Source: WTKD01 sp965243525 (GTDB taxonomy: Bacteria; Spirochaetota; Spirochaetia; WTKD01). From it: DNA of 64,000 nt. Where the stretch lies: positions 124,001-188,000 of the forward strand of contig OZ251568.1 of the NCBI GenBank assembly GCA_965243525.1. The letters are read 5' to 3'. Position numbers and translations under genes: made by a program. The notes beneath the pieces are model-generated. The model made no database searches and was not told the origin of the DNA. It saw nothing but the letters and a program-made list of their open reading frames with translations. Positions 50,703 to 60,004 of the stretch are shown in pieces (position 1 is the stretch's first letter; every line of letters begins with the position of its first letter).

Positions 50703-51788
50703 TTATTCTAGATTGGTTCGTATCGAAATTGCATCAAGGTAGAAGGTTTCATCTTGCATGGTTACCAATCCCAATACCTCGATGGAGTTTTCATTCTCCA
50801 GTACGATTGGAAACTCCACTTCAACCTGGACAATTCCTTCCAATGTTTGCTGATTGACATAGCCTATCAAAAAATCAAAGACAATACGTTCATCACTTGC
50901 ACGAAGGTTTGCCACCCTCCCCTTCCATAATACCGCAACACGGTCGAATAACTGTGGCTGTGCAGCAATCTCAGAAAAAGAAACATCGGGAATGGCATCG
51001 AAAAAACTAGGCCGTTCTTCAAGAACTCCAAGAATTTGCTCAGTTCTTATGCGGACCTCGTGGGAAATATTGGATAACAGGAGCCTGTTTGCTATAATCC
51101 GAACTTCAGTATCTCTGTTTTCTAAAAAGAGTGTCTCCATCTCAGAAAATGCCTCTCGTATTTCTTGGTTAGTTAGAACAAATTCATTTGACGTTTCTGT
51201 GGAGTTGCTCAATTCAGTGGCCTCGATGATCAAGGCTCCACGCGGAAGAAAAAATCGCTCATCCTTAGCGCTAGGTCTGGTGAGCAACCATAAGAACAGT
51301 GCACCTCCAAGAATGCCACAGAAGGCAATGCCGGACAACACAAGAATCAGGCCTTTTCGATCGACTGGAACAAATTTTGGAACAATCGCTGCGGTAACAT
51401 AGAATTCATGATCACGCGCCATGCTTTTGTCTGTGCGTATATAGTGTAATAATCGTTTGCTTAATCTATGACCCTCATCAAGGGTCAACACCTGGAGCAG
51501 ATAACTCAACGCATCGCGTATGCGTCCTCGAATATAATGAACCAAGCCAATGCAGTACAATACATCGACATCGTCCTCAGAAAGTTCTATTGAGCGAGAA
51601 AAATAAGAAAGCGCCGCAGAGTATTCCCGCTCGAATAAGCAAGATACCCCTAATATATTGTAGAATATTCTGCTATCGCGATAATTGTATATGCGTGTTT
51701 CAAGGGTAGTAATAACCGATTGGTATTTTTTTTTGTGATATAGCTTAAAAGCTTGTTGGAGAAGTGGATCTTTATATGATTCAGGCAT
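50703..51788 (-). CDS. TPR protein with one transmembrane helix
   Basis: 361 residues. The N-terminal ~125 residues hold three TPR units (YQSVITTLETRIYNYRDS, YSAALSYFSRSIELSEDDVD, IRDALSYLLQVLTLDEGH). One transmembrane helix follows at ~148-172 (ILVLSGIAFCGILGGALFLWLL). The C-terminal ~185 residues include a helical part and an OB-like beta portion (VAVLWKGRVANLRASDERIVF, GIVQVEVEFPIVL). No named family is recognised. It sits between a second TPR gene and dtd, tightly packed (3-4 nt gaps). Confidence 0.75.
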   Translation of the reverse strand: MPESYKDPLLQQAFKLYHKKKYQSVITTLETRIYNYRDSRIFYNILGVSCLFEREYSAALSYFSRSIELSEDDVDVLYCIGLVHYIRGRIRDALSYLLQVLTLDEGHRLSKRLLHYIRTDKSMARDHEFYVTAAIVPKFVPVDRKGLILVLSGIAFCGILGGALFLWLLTRPSAKDERFFLPRGALIIEATELSNSTETSNEFVLTNQEIREAFSEMETLFLENRDTEVRIIANRLLLSNISHEVRIRTEQILGVLEERPSFFDAIPDVSFSEIAAQPQLFDRVAVLWKGRVANLRASDERIVFDFLIGYVNQQTLEGIVQVEVEFPIVLENENSIEVLGLVTMQDETFYLDAISIRTNLE

Positions 51789-51792
51789 GGAT

Positions 51793-52563
51793 TTACATTC
51801 TTCTTATGATAGCCTGAATTTCATCAGAAACTGTTTGAGTTAGTGCATGGAGTGATGTAATATCTTCAATCAGCTCAGATTGCGGAAGGTCTTCTCCATC
51901 CACGACCTTTTGAAGCAAGGACAACTGTTTTTCCTCCAAGCCCTTGATAAGCGTTGATTGATCGATGAGTTGTTCAAGAGTATTTTCCAAGAGAAATTGT
52001 GCCCCTTGGTTCTGAGATGCTTGGACAATGCGATCATGCCGTTCTTGAGCCTCTTCTGCAAAATAACTGTCGGGATATTCTGTATACACCCGCTGAAACA
52101 TGGTGCTTGCATCTTCACTATACCCATTTTCAGCAAAGATATCTGCCACCCAAAAAAATGCATTGGGAACATAGGGAGATTCTGGATTTTGCTGCACAAA
52201 TTCCTTCAGTGAAACAATGGCTCCCAGGGGTGGACGCTGTTCTACGGTCAGACGGGCCTGTCGATAGCGGATTTCATCGACATAATATCCCTCTGGAAAT
52301 GTACGTAGATAGAGTGCATAGAGACTTTCAGCAAGACTGTATTTTTTTGACCCTAATGCCGCAGCGGCATAACCATGGATCATGCGTTCTACTTCAGATG
52401 AAGACATATCTTGCGTTTCTTCGATTAAGGCTTCGTACTGCTCCAATGCACCGTTGAAATTCTCCTTTAACAACAATGCTTCAGCGTTGTTGAGGGTGCT
52501 GTTTTGTGAAAAACAAGACAAAGCAATGCTACATGTTAGAACAATTGTATATATGTGATTCAC
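51793..52563 (-). CDS. Exported TPR protein, YbgF/CpoB-like
   Basis: A GTG start with AGGAGG 8 nt upstream. The signal segment (MNHIYTIVLTCSIALSCFSQ) contains SCFS and could be cleaved as a lipoprotein at Cys17 or by signal peptidase I. About five TPR-type units follow, the later ones (NPESPYVPNAFFWVADIFAENG, YTEYPDSYFAEEAQERHD) of the kind found in the Tol-Pal-linked protein YbgF/CpoB. The end is a coiled-coil-like helix. Envelope function is likely but not proven. Confidence 0.75.
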   Translation of the reverse strand: MNHIYTIVLTCSIALSCFSQNSTLNNAEALLLKENFNGALEQYEALIEETQDMSSSEVERMIHGYAAAALGSKKYSLAESLYALYLRTFPEGYYVDEIRYRQARLTVEQRPPLGAIVSLKEFVQQNPESPYVPNAFFWVADIFAENGYSEDASTMFQRVYTEYPDSYFAEEAQERHDRIVQASQNQGAQFLLENTLEQLIDQSTLIKGLEEKQLSLLQKVVDGEDLPQSELIEDITSLHALTQTVSDEIQAIIRRM

Positions 52564-52574
52564 CGTTACGCCTC

Positions 52575-53228
52575 CTATTCTATGTATCGCAAAAAACGCT
52601 TCCTAACTGAATGGTCAAAGAAGGATGAACCTGAAATAAGGGCATTTGCTCCCTTTTCAACAAGCGTAAGGGCATTTTCTGGGGTTACTCCCCCATCAAC
52701 AGCAATAGAAAAGGTTAGATTGTTTTGTTTTTTGTATTCAGAGAGCATTTCAAGTTTTGGAAGCATTGCTGGGATAATATTCTGTCCGCCAAATCCAGGA
52801 TCAACCAGCATGAGAAGCACGTTATCAACTGCATCAATAACATGATCAAGCACGGCAATGGGAGTTTTTGGAAGCAATGCAATACCAGCTTGCATCCCCT
52901 GTTCTTTGATGGCGTGAATCAATCGATGTACGTGCCGAACTGCCTCTATGTGAAATGTAAATCCATTGCAGCCCACTGCTGCAGATTGTGTGACGTGATC
53001 TTCGGGATTTGTTACCATGAGGTGGGCATCAAAAAAATAGTCGCCTTGCTTTCGTATCGCTTGAATAACAGGATATCCAATGCTGATGGGGGGGACAAAA
53101 TGGCCATCCATGATGTCGATATGTATCGTGGATATTGCATATTTTTCAAATAATGCAAAAGAATCTGACAAAGAAAAAAAGTCAGCAGAAAGAAGCGAAG
53201 GAACAATCGGCGTGTTGCGCAATACCAT
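52575..53228 (-). CDS. rpe: Ribulose-phosphate 3-epimerase
   Basis: Rpe interconverts ribulose-5-P and xylulose-5-P in the pentose phosphate pathway. The 217-residue TIM barrel has PSLLSADF, HIDIMDGHFVP (metal-binding His/Asp), FDAHLMV, VDPGFGGQ (usually VNPGFGGQ) and AVDGGV. The first gene of a minus operon rpe-TPR-TPR-dtd. TATACT lies 5 nt before the ATG with TTAAAC 17 bp further, and no Shine-Dalgarno sequence is present. Confidence 0.95.
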   Translation of the reverse strand: MVLRNTPIVPSLLSADFFSLSDSFALFEKYAISTIHIDIMDGHFVPPISIGYPVIQAIRKQGDYFFDAHLMVTNPEDHVTQSAAVGCNGFTFHIEAVRHVHRLIHAIKEQGMQAGIALLPKTPIAVLDHVIDAVDNVLLMLVDPGFGGQNIIPAMLPKLEMLSEYKKQNNLTFSIAVDGGVTPENALTLVEKGANALISGSSFFDHSVRKRFLRYIE

Positions 53229-53233
53229 GGCAT

Positions 53234-53262
53234 AGTATACCCTTAATACTGATTTAGTTTAA
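53234..53262 (-). promoter_or_regulatory. Promoter of rpe operon, leaderless type
   Basis: TTAAAC (53262-53257), 17 bp, TATACT (53239-53234) on the minus strand, 5 nt before the ATG at 53228. The -35 is a weaker match. Confidence 0.5.
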
Positions 53263-53273
53263 CTCCAGGGCGG

Positions 53274-53302
53274 TTGACCAAGCGGGTGTACCAATCTATT
53301 AT
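53274..53302 (+). promoter_or_regulatory. Promoter of TPR-greA operon
   Basis: TTGACC (53274-53279), 17 bp, TATTAT (53297-53302): near consensus. The ATG at 53317 lies 14 nt further, so the predicted leader is about 7 nt, too short for a normal Shine-Dalgarno site. Confidence 0.65.
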
Positions 53303-53316
53303 ATACATAACAGACG

Positions 53317-54243
53317 ATGCACCAGCAGAAAGTCCTAAGACAATTAACAGAAAGTATTCGCAGCCATAATCTTCTTCATGCAAAAGATCAGTGTGAAGAG
53401 GTTATTTCTAGTGAAGTAGAAAAATCAGATTTTTTAGTTATATTAAAATACCTGTTGTTTTGGATTGATGTTGAAGAAGATGTCCTGAATACAGACGATC
53501 AGTTTGAGGCTGCTTTGAAATATGTCCATTCGTGGAAATCCTTCGAACGATATGCAGAAACTCTGCTTCCAGCAGTTTCTTTCGCCTTCTATGCAATCCA
53601 ATATCACGCCTATATGTCAGCGATCACTCTTTTTCAGACGATTTATGAACGTAATAAGACTGGAAATGTGCAGATGCTGTTCCATATTGGCCGCTCCTAT
53701 CGAAAAATAGGCTTGTTTGAAGAAGCTATAAAGAGTTATCTTCAGTTTATTCGATTGACTGAACAAGAAAGCTCGGCGGTTTATGCAGAGCTTGCAGATG
53801 CCTATGCCATGTGCGGTGAGATCGTAAAGGCAAAAGTTTTTTTTCGTGAGGCATTCATCCGAAACCCACAGGAAATTGATCTGCAACTGCTTGAATCTGA
53901 CCTCATCCTAAAATTGATTGAAAAGGTACGTAGCATCGAAGAAGATCCGCAACTCATCAAGGAATGGATTCCTGTTTATGGTGTTGTTTGGGGTGTCTTC
54001 ACTGTAAAGCGTGAATTAAGACAAATTGAAATTATCCATTCAAAACAAGCTACGATACAGCTAGAGCAGGAATATCAAGAAAACCCTGCAGAACGCAGCT
54101 ACATTTTGCCAAGATTATTAAACCATTACATACGATTGATTGAGCATTTAAAAATGACAGATGGTGATACTACGAAATCAAAAGAACTACAGTTAAAAAT
54201 GCAGTCAATCTGTCCAGAAATATATAACCAATATATACATTAG
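53317..54243 (+). CDS. TPR-like helical protein
   Basis: 308 residues, all helical and without signal or membrane segments. TPR-like units are visible at ~120-200 (VQMLFHIGRSYRKIGLFEEAIKS, SAVYAELADAYAMCGEIVKAKVFFREAF). The N-terminal part (SIRSHNLLHAKDQCEEVIS) is helical without clear repeats. It lies 12 nt upstream of the GreA fusion and is likely co-transcribed; perhaps it works with the helical part of that protein. No further function is visible. Confidence 0.75.
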   Translation: MHQQKVLRQLTESIRSHNLLHAKDQCEEVISSEVEKSDFLVILKYLLFWIDVEEDVLNTDDQFEAALKYVHSWKSFERYAETLLPAVSFAFYAIQYHAYMSAITLFQTIYERNKTGNVQMLFHIGRSYRKIGLFEEAIKSYLQFIRLTEQESSAVYAELADAYAMCGEIVKAKVFFREAFIRNPQEIDLQLLESDLILKLIEKVRSIEEDPQLIKEWIPVYGVVWGVFTVKRELRQIEIIHSKQATIQLEQEYQENPAERSYILPRLLNHYIRLIEHLKMTDGDTTKSKELQLKMQSICPEIYNQYIH

Positions 54244-54255
54244 ATTAGGAATATT

Positions 54256-56958
54256 ATGAACATACAAGTACATTCAAAAATAGAAACAATTTTACAAGAA
54301 GAAAAATGGACACGGGCACCGCTTTCGAGCTATACCGATGCTTCAATCACTGAGCTGCATGCTTTGGTGGAAGAAGCAGCAAACGATAATGCTCCAGAAA
54401 TTTTGATGCTTTGTGAAGAACATCTGAGTGCCAACAAAAATAGCGTCCCTGCACTGTATATTGGTGGCGTTTTGTCGATTCGGCACCATAAAGAAGATGA
54501 TGGCTATCTCGTCAAACTTATTAAACTGCTTTTTGATAACCAGCGCAAAAACATTGTAGAGACTATCATGAAGCTTAATACCAATCTCTATAGCAATGAG
54601 TTTGCCCTGCGGACACTTGCAATGATTTTGGAAGAACGCGGTGATCATGAAGAGCTAAATCGTATCCGCCAACTTATCACATTGGTGGACAACAGTGAAA
54701 CAGAATTATTAAGTCGTCTTGCACAGGAAAAAGAAAAAGAGGGAAATATTGAGGGTGCGGTCATCGACTTCAAGAACCTTATGCACCGACTCTTGATGAA
54801 AAAACAGTTTTCAAAAATCCGTGATGCATGGGTGCAATTAACTAATTTGGCACCAAAAGATATTGAATATTATTACCTCACTATCGAAAAAGTTGCAGAA
54901 GTGCTGTCCACTGAGCGAGCAGTGCAGTTGATGGAGCTTTATTTTCCCTTTGTCGAGCAGCATTTTTCCCTCGATGAGGCTATTAGCTTTAACAAAAAGA
55001 TGCTCACACTAGATGCAAACAACATGCAGGCAAAGACTCGCCTGGTGAATGTCTATCGAGAAAAGTATAAAGACAATAAAAATCTTGAAAAATTCATTCA
55101 GGATGCGCAGATTCTTGGCGATTGGCGGGATGTGCACGAGGCAATTGCTGATTTTGAACGCCACATTGCATTTGCAGAAAACAATTTTGTTTTTCACAAA
55201 AGCTGGGGTGTGGGAATAGTTCGGAGTATTACTTCAACGGGTATTATCCTTGATTTTTCAAAGAAGAGAAAGCACGAAATGAGTTTTCGTATGGCCGCAA
55301 ATGCGCTCGAAGTTCTGCAAAAAGACCATATCAAAGTCTTAAAAAGTATTGTGAAACACGATGTGCTGGTTGAGAGAATCAAAAAGAAACCGCTGTGGGC
55401 CCTTGAAATTATTTTAAAAAGTTATGACGGAAAAATAGATCTCAAAACAATACGAACTGAATTGGTTCCCTCCGTGCTGTCACCAAAAGAATGGGCAACT
55501 TGGGGAACAAAGGCGAGAAATCTGTTGAATTCAGATACGCGATTTGGTGCCTCTTCAGATGCTCCGGATGTATTTTTTCTTAAAAACACCCCCACCTCCC
55601 TTTTGGAGCATACGATAGAACGTTTCTATAATTTTTCTGATTTCACTGACCGTGCTGCAGTGTTTGAACAGTTTATTACTTCGACAGCCACCGATTTTTC
55701 AAAAGAGGAAACAAAGAACGCCTTCAAAGATATGGCTTCTTATTTTGTAACCTTTACGCAAAATGATGATGTAAACACGAAAAGCATAACCAGTGCCTTG
55801 TTGCTCGAACAGGCCCAAGAATTGTTTCAGGATGGCGTAGTCCCCTTTCAATCTTCACAGCAATTGCTAGAGAAAGTTGAAGATTTTGATTCTCTTTTCA
55901 AGAACCTTAAGATTACTACTACAAAAAGAAAATTTTTACAATTGCTCACTCGCGATGAAAACGTTGAAATTGAAAAAATATACGCTCTGTTTCAACATTT
56001 TGTTTCACGTGATTATCTCAAGACATTGGAAACGCTTCGTGGAAAAGAATCCATCGAGCATCTCTACAAGTATCTTTTATATCGTTCATCTGACCTCAGG
56101 TTTCCGTTTATCTGGTTTATACGTACGCTCAAAATGAACGAAAAATTTGCGGATTTTGAATTTTTACTGAGTGACACATACTTAGCAGCAATAAACCTTT
56201 TGATTCTTTCACATCGAGAAATCACTAGTGGAATTAACCTTGGAACAAACCGGAAAATCTTAAAATATGGACAGGAATTTCTTTATGAGTCAGGAAACCT
56301 TGATGTATTTTTCAAACAGAAAGATTGGAGCGAGGTTCATCCAATTTATACCTTGATTCAAGCAAATTCTCCGTTTAACGCACGCATTACTGTAAAGCTC
56401 ACCCATCTTATCGCTGAAGTTCATGGGAAAGACCTGACTAAAAAATCATCCGATGACGTAAAACAAGAACAAAAACAACATGGATTGATTGCGACTAAGC
56501 ATGCCTATGAAGAAAAGAGGGCCTTACTCGCGCAATATACCGATGTTGATATGCCGAAGATCAGCAAAGAGATTGAAAAGGCACGCGCTTTTGGAGACCT
56601 AAAGGAAAACGCAGAGTATAAAGCAGCCAAGGAACACCAGGCAACCCTGTCTTCAAAGGTAAAACAACTGCGTAATGATCTGCAATCGGTGACCATTTTT
56701 TCACCTCTGAAGGAAAAGCCAGCGCATGTGCAGTTTGGTTGTGCTGTTTCTCTGCAAAATGAAGACAATTCTAAGATAGAATATACCATTCTCGGACCAT
56801 GGGAATCAGATCCAGAAAAAGGCATTATCTCCTATCTTTCTCCACTTGGTGCACAGTTGAACGCATTAAAAGTTGGAGAAAAAACCGAATTAGCAATAGA
56901 TGGCCAATCTCACAGCTATGAGCTGGTTTCAATTGATCGTGCAAAAAACATAGAATAA
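54256..56958 (+). CDS. greA: GreA transcript-cleavage factor fused to a long helical N-terminal region
   Basis: The last ~165 of 900 residues are a complete GreA: a coiled-coil N-domain with the loop FGDLKENAEYKAAKEHQ (GDLKENAEY at 780-788) whose Asp and Glu bind Mg2+ at the RNA polymerase active site, and an FKBP-like C-domain (VQFGCAVSLQNED, EYTILGPWESDPEKGIISYLSPLGAQL). GreA rescues backtracked RNA polymerase. The other ~735 residues are helical, TPR/HEAT-like early on, with a short beta insertion (FVFHKSWGVGIVRSITSTGIILDF) resembling a CarD/Tudor-like fold at ~310-330. Such fusions occur in Borrelia and Treponema. AGGA precedes the ATG. Confidence 0.92.
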   Translation: MNIQVHSKIETILQEEKWTRAPLSSYTDASITELHALVEEAANDNAPEILMLCEEHLSANKNSVPALYIGGVLSIRHHKEDDGYLVKLIKLLFDNQRKNIVETIMKLNTNLYSNEFALRTLAMILEERGDHEELNRIRQLITLVDNSETELLSRLAQEKEKEGNIEGAVIDFKNLMHRLLMKKQFSKIRDAWVQLTNLAPKDIEYYYLTIEKVAEVLSTERAVQLMELYFPFVEQHFSLDEAISFNKKMLTLDANNMQAKTRLVNVYREKYKDNKNLEKFIQDAQILGDWRDVHEAIADFERHIAFAENNFVFHKSWGVGIVRSITSTGIILDFSKKRKHEMSFRMAANALEVLQKDHIKVLKSIVKHDVLVERIKKKPLWALEIILKSYDGKIDLKTIRTELVPSVLSPKEWATWGTKARNLLNSDTRFGASSDAPDVFFLKNTPTSLLEHTIERFYNFSDFTDRAAVFEQFITSTATDFSKEETKNAFKDMASYFVTFTQNDDVNTKSITSALLLEQAQELFQDGVVPFQSSQQLLEKVEDFDSLFKNLKITTTKRKFLQLLTRDENVEIEKIYALFQHFVSRDYLKTLETLRGKESIEHLYKYLLYRSSDLRFPFIWFIRTLKMNEKFADFEFLLSDTYLAAINLLILSHREITSGINLGTNRKILKYGQEFLYESGNLDVFFKQKDWSEVHPIYTLIQANSPFNARITVKLTHLIAEVHGKDLTKKSSDDVKQEQKQHGLIATKHAYEEKRALLAQYTDVDMPKISKEIEKARAFGDLKENAEYKAAKEHQATLSSKVKQLRNDLQSVTIFSPLKEKPAHVQFGCAVSLQNEDNSKIEYTILGPWESDPEKGIISYLSPLGAQLNALKVGEKTELAIDGQSHSYELVSIDRAKNIE

Positions 56959-56968
56959 TCTGATACGA

Positions 56969-58294
56969 TTACTCACCCAATATTTCTAAAGCGGCACTAG
57001 CTTCGTGCCGCAGCAACACAGGTACACGTTCCGAAGTGAAGGGTTCAATCAACGTCGCTAGGCTTGTATACCCGTTGCGAGCGATAGTACGAATTGCCGA
57101 TAATTGCAGCGCATAGGTATTTCTGTCAAGAAAATTCCTGCATATTTTTTCAAGCCCTGGTCGTTCTATCTTTGGTAATGCGGTTGCTAGATGCGTTAAT
57201 TCAGCAGAATTTGGTGGCAAATTCACTATATACGTTGTGACATCTTGCACTGCTATATCATCCCCTTCTTCGAGCAATGCAATTGCAATACTTGCACGAA
57301 TAGAAAAGGGTTTAGCTAAGAGCTTTGATAATACTCGAAGCACATTTTCGGAATCAAATGTGATTGCCACCTCGAGCGCGCGTTGCTGTATTTTTGGCAC
57401 TGGATCGTGTTGCATGACAAATAACACCGCTGGTTCTAATTCAGAAATGCCCTGTGCATGGATGCCTTCCAATGTCTGCAAACGAACGCGCCAATTGTCG
57501 TCACGTATGCCTTGTTTGAAATACTGGAGGGTTTTTTCATGCTGAATATGTGTTAATGCAGCATAAGCACTCCGCCTTGTGCCCGCATCGTCGTCACGCA
57601 AAAAGGGTTCGATTGCGTCAAAAACGGGTGCAGATTCTTCATCTGTTATGCTTGCAGCAAGTGCAATAAGCGCTAATTGTACGATATCACGATCACCTGC
57701 ATCCTTCTCCAACACACCTTGCAAAAACTGAATTGAATCTTGATGTTCTGCATCCGCAAGACTTGAAAGGATCACAAGACGAGTATTCTTGGTGGTATCC
57801 TGATCTTCATAAACTTCGATCAATTTCTCAATTATCTGCGGAGTTGCTTTTTTTCCAAGGGTAATCGCCACATAGCTAGCAACATCACCCTGCCCTAATT
57901 TTTCAATCAATTCGTCATCGATAGGTTCGATAGAGTCTGCATAGTCAGAAAGATAGAGAAGAATTGCTCGTAATGCAGTGGTGTTCATAGGAGTTGCATC
58001 TTGAATAAGTTTGATACCAAAATCAACGGCGTCAGTGAAGGCAATTTCGCGAAAATACTGAAACCCAACCTCATAGAGCAGTGCGCTCTGGGATTCCTCT
58101 AATCTCAGAAGAACATCGGGGGCTAGGTCGACCGTTCTGCTATCTTTTAATTCCTGGATAGTGGTGATGACCTGTTGATCAATACCAAACAGTAAGGCGT
58201 TTTGCCACACGGTTACAATTGAGCCCTCTTCAGCAACAATGACTGCAACACAGAAGATTCCAATCAATACAAAAATACTTTGTCGTATTACCAC
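56969..58294 (-). CDS. Exported HEAT-repeat protein
   Basis: A GTG start 1 nt after the murJ stop. A signal peptide (MVIRQSIFVLIGIFCVAVIV) is followed by ~400 residues of HEAT-type helical repeats (DAGTRRSAYAALTHIQHEKTLQYF, NWRVRLQTLEGIHAQGISELEPAVLF, PVPKIQQRALEVAITF). Such solenoids act as binding scaffolds. Given the coupling to murJ, it may work at the periplasmic side of cell-wall synthesis; that is inference from position only. Confidence 0.78.
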   Translation of the reverse strand: MVIRQSIFVLIGIFCVAVIVAEEGSIVTVWQNALLFGIDQQVITTIQELKDSRTVDLAPDVLLRLEESQSALLYEVGFQYFREIAFTDAVDFGIKLIQDATPMNTTALRAILLYLSDYADSIEPIDDELIEKLGQGDVASYVAITLGKKATPQIIEKLIEVYEDQDTTKNTRLVILSSLADAEHQDSIQFLQGVLEKDAGDRDIVQLALIALAASITDEESAPVFDAIEPFLRDDDAGTRRSAYAALTHIQHEKTLQYFKQGIRDDNWRVRLQTLEGIHAQGISELEPAVLFVMQHDPVPKIQQRALEVAITFDSENVLRVLSKLLAKPFSIRASIAIALLEEGDDIAVQDVTTYIVNLPPNSAELTHLATALPKIERPGLEKICRNFLDRNTYALQLSAIRTIARNGYTSLATLIEPFTSERVPVLLRHEASAALEILGE

Positions 58295-58295
58295 A

Positions 58296-59849
58296 TTAGT
58301 CCATCGGTGGATATGCAGGAAATTTTAGAATAGGTATGCGAAATAAACGGTATACAAATAAGGTCAGTCCGGAAAAAAAGATCCCGTTGATGACAAGAAT
58401 AACAATCTCTAATAAGCGAGAAGGATCTGGAAATTGCCATTCTGAGAATTTCTGGAGCGCAAATGAAACGCCAGATCCCACGAGTATTGCAAGGATGGAC
58501 TGTATGAATTTGTTCAAAACTCCACGTTTTTCAAGTTTTGTATGTCTTTGCTCTCGAAGATAGCATAGGCCTAATATGCATGCACAGAGTATATTGGTTA
58601 TTAAAAAAGCGGCGGGAAGCCCTACAACTTCCAAGGTGGTTCTCACCAAGATCAGAGAAAGCAGCACATCAACGACAACGAAGGCAGTGCTGATTCGTAT
58701 CAGGGTCTTAAATTTCTTTTGTGCAGTGAAATAGCGTATGAACAATATGTATACTGATGCTGGAAACAGGGATAGCGCGTAGTATTGCAGCAGCAATGCG
58801 GTTTTGGTGATTGCATCAGACGAAAACTTTCCATATCCAATAATCAGCGAGATGATATCAACTGAGTAATAATAGAGATAGACCATACTTGGGATGAGCA
58901 AAATCCATAGCTGAACGAATGCCCATAGCACGATAAATCGTACTTTTGCAGAGTCTTTTTCGTGGTGAGCAGTGGCGACATTTGGAAAAAAGACGGTGAG
59001 TATGCTATAGGCAAAGATGCCAATAGGAAGTTGATAGAAAACCAAGGAATAGGCAAGAGAAGAAACACTGCCAGTCGAAAGGCTCGAGGCTATTGCAATT
59101 GCGATTTGTTGGGTTATGACTCCGGCAAATGTTGTGATTGAAAGCATCCCCCATTTTTTCAAGAGTTGGCCATTGTATCGCCAGTTTGTCTGAAAAGAGG
59201 GTATGAGGCGATATCCTAATCGATGGAAGGGGATATAATGCACCATAAATTGTACAAATCCTCCAAGGATGACCCCTGTGACAAATGCGACTATTCCAAA
59301 CTGAGCTGTGAATACCAAGAGGATACAGATGACGACTCCAGAAAAAAACATGGGCGCAATGGCTCCTGGAATGAATTTCCCTTTTATATGGAGTACTACC
59401 AAACATACTGCCGGAAGCACGAGAAAGAGCAAATAGATAAAAAACCAGCGAAACAGAGACACTGCCTTTTGCATTTGTAATTCATCTGGAAAATAGAACA
59501 AAAGATGCACGATCTGTTTTGAAAACAAAAATCCAAGAATACAGCATGATCCAACGATAATCCAATGTATCGTTATGATATTGTGCATGCGCTTTTGAAA
59601 TTCAGTATCAGAAGGAGCAGAAACAAGTTCTGGGATGAACACCGCAGAAAATGATCCCTCAGAGAGCAATCGCCTAATGGTACTTGGAAGGCTGAACAAT
59701 GCATTGATGATATCTGCATCTCCACTTGCTCCAAACAGACTGGCAATAACACTAACGCGGATAAACCCCAATATGCGCGAAGCAAATGTGAAAAATGAGA
59801 GAAAAAACGCATCAAATCCATGTTTCTTTTTTTGTGTTTTTTCTGGCAT
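58296..59849 (-). CDS. murJ: Lipid II flippase MurJ
   Basis: MurJ moves lipid II across the inner membrane. The 517-residue protein has about 14 transmembrane helices and family motifs: FASRILGFIRVSVIASLFGAS at the N-terminus, DIINALFSLPSTIRRLLSEGSFSAVFIPEL, the SLAYSLVFYQLPIGIFAYSILTVFFP stretch (in pieces) and RYFTAQKKFKT. The promoter lies 6 nt before the ATG without a Shine-Dalgarno site. The downstream HEAT gene is coupled. Confidence 0.93.
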   Translation of the reverse strand: MPEKTQKKKHGFDAFFLSFFTFASRILGFIRVSVIASLFGASGDADIINALFSLPSTIRRLLSEGSFSAVFIPELVSAPSDTEFQKRMHNIITIHWIIVGSCCILGFLFSKQIVHLLFYFPDELQMQKAVSLFRWFFIYLLFLVLPAVCLVVLHIKGKFIPGAIAPMFFSGVVICILLVFTAQFGIVAFVTGVILGGFVQFMVHYIPFHRLGYRLIPSFQTNWRYNGQLLKKWGMLSITTFAGVITQQIAIAIASSLSTGSVSSLAYSLVFYQLPIGIFAYSILTVFFPNVATAHHEKDSAKVRFIVLWAFVQLWILLIPSMVYLYYYSVDIISLIIGYGKFSSDAITKTALLLQYYALSLFPASVYILFIRYFTAQKKFKTLIRISTAFVVVDVLLSLILVRTTLEVVGLPAAFLITNILCACILGLCYLREQRHTKLEKRGVLNKFIQSILAILVGSGVSFALQKFSEWQFPDPSRLLEIVILVINGIFFSGLTLFVYRLFRIPILKFPAYPPMD

Positions 59850-59855
59850 GTCTGT

Positions 59856-59884
59856 AGACTACTGAAATGTACTAGATAAAACAA
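59856..59884 (-). promoter_or_regulatory. Promoter of murJ, leaderless type
   Basis: TTGTTT (59884-59879), 17 bp, TAGTCT (59861-59856), then 6 nt to the ATG at 59849. No Shine-Dalgarno sequence. Confidence 0.55.
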
Positions 59885-59925
59885 TCCTCCGAAACAATTT
59901 TTTGCGCCTGCTTCCAAGCTCTAGA

Positions 59926-59973
59926 GCAAAATAGACAGCATCTCTTCTATAGCTTTATCTATTTTGCTATAGT
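59926..59973 (+). promoter_or_regulatory. sodA promoter with two overlapping dyads
   Basis: TATAGT at 59968-59973 is the likely -10; the -35 is poor (TTCTAT at 59945). A perfect 10-bp inverted repeat GCAAAATAGA (59926-59935) / TCTATTTTGC (59958-59967) ends right at the -10. A second one, CTATAGC (59947-59953) / GCTATAG (59966-59972), overlaps the -10 itself. This looks like an operator for a dimeric regulator. Confidence 0.55.
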
Positions 59974-60004
59974 AAAACACTAAAAGGACTAAAGGAGACA
60001 TAAT

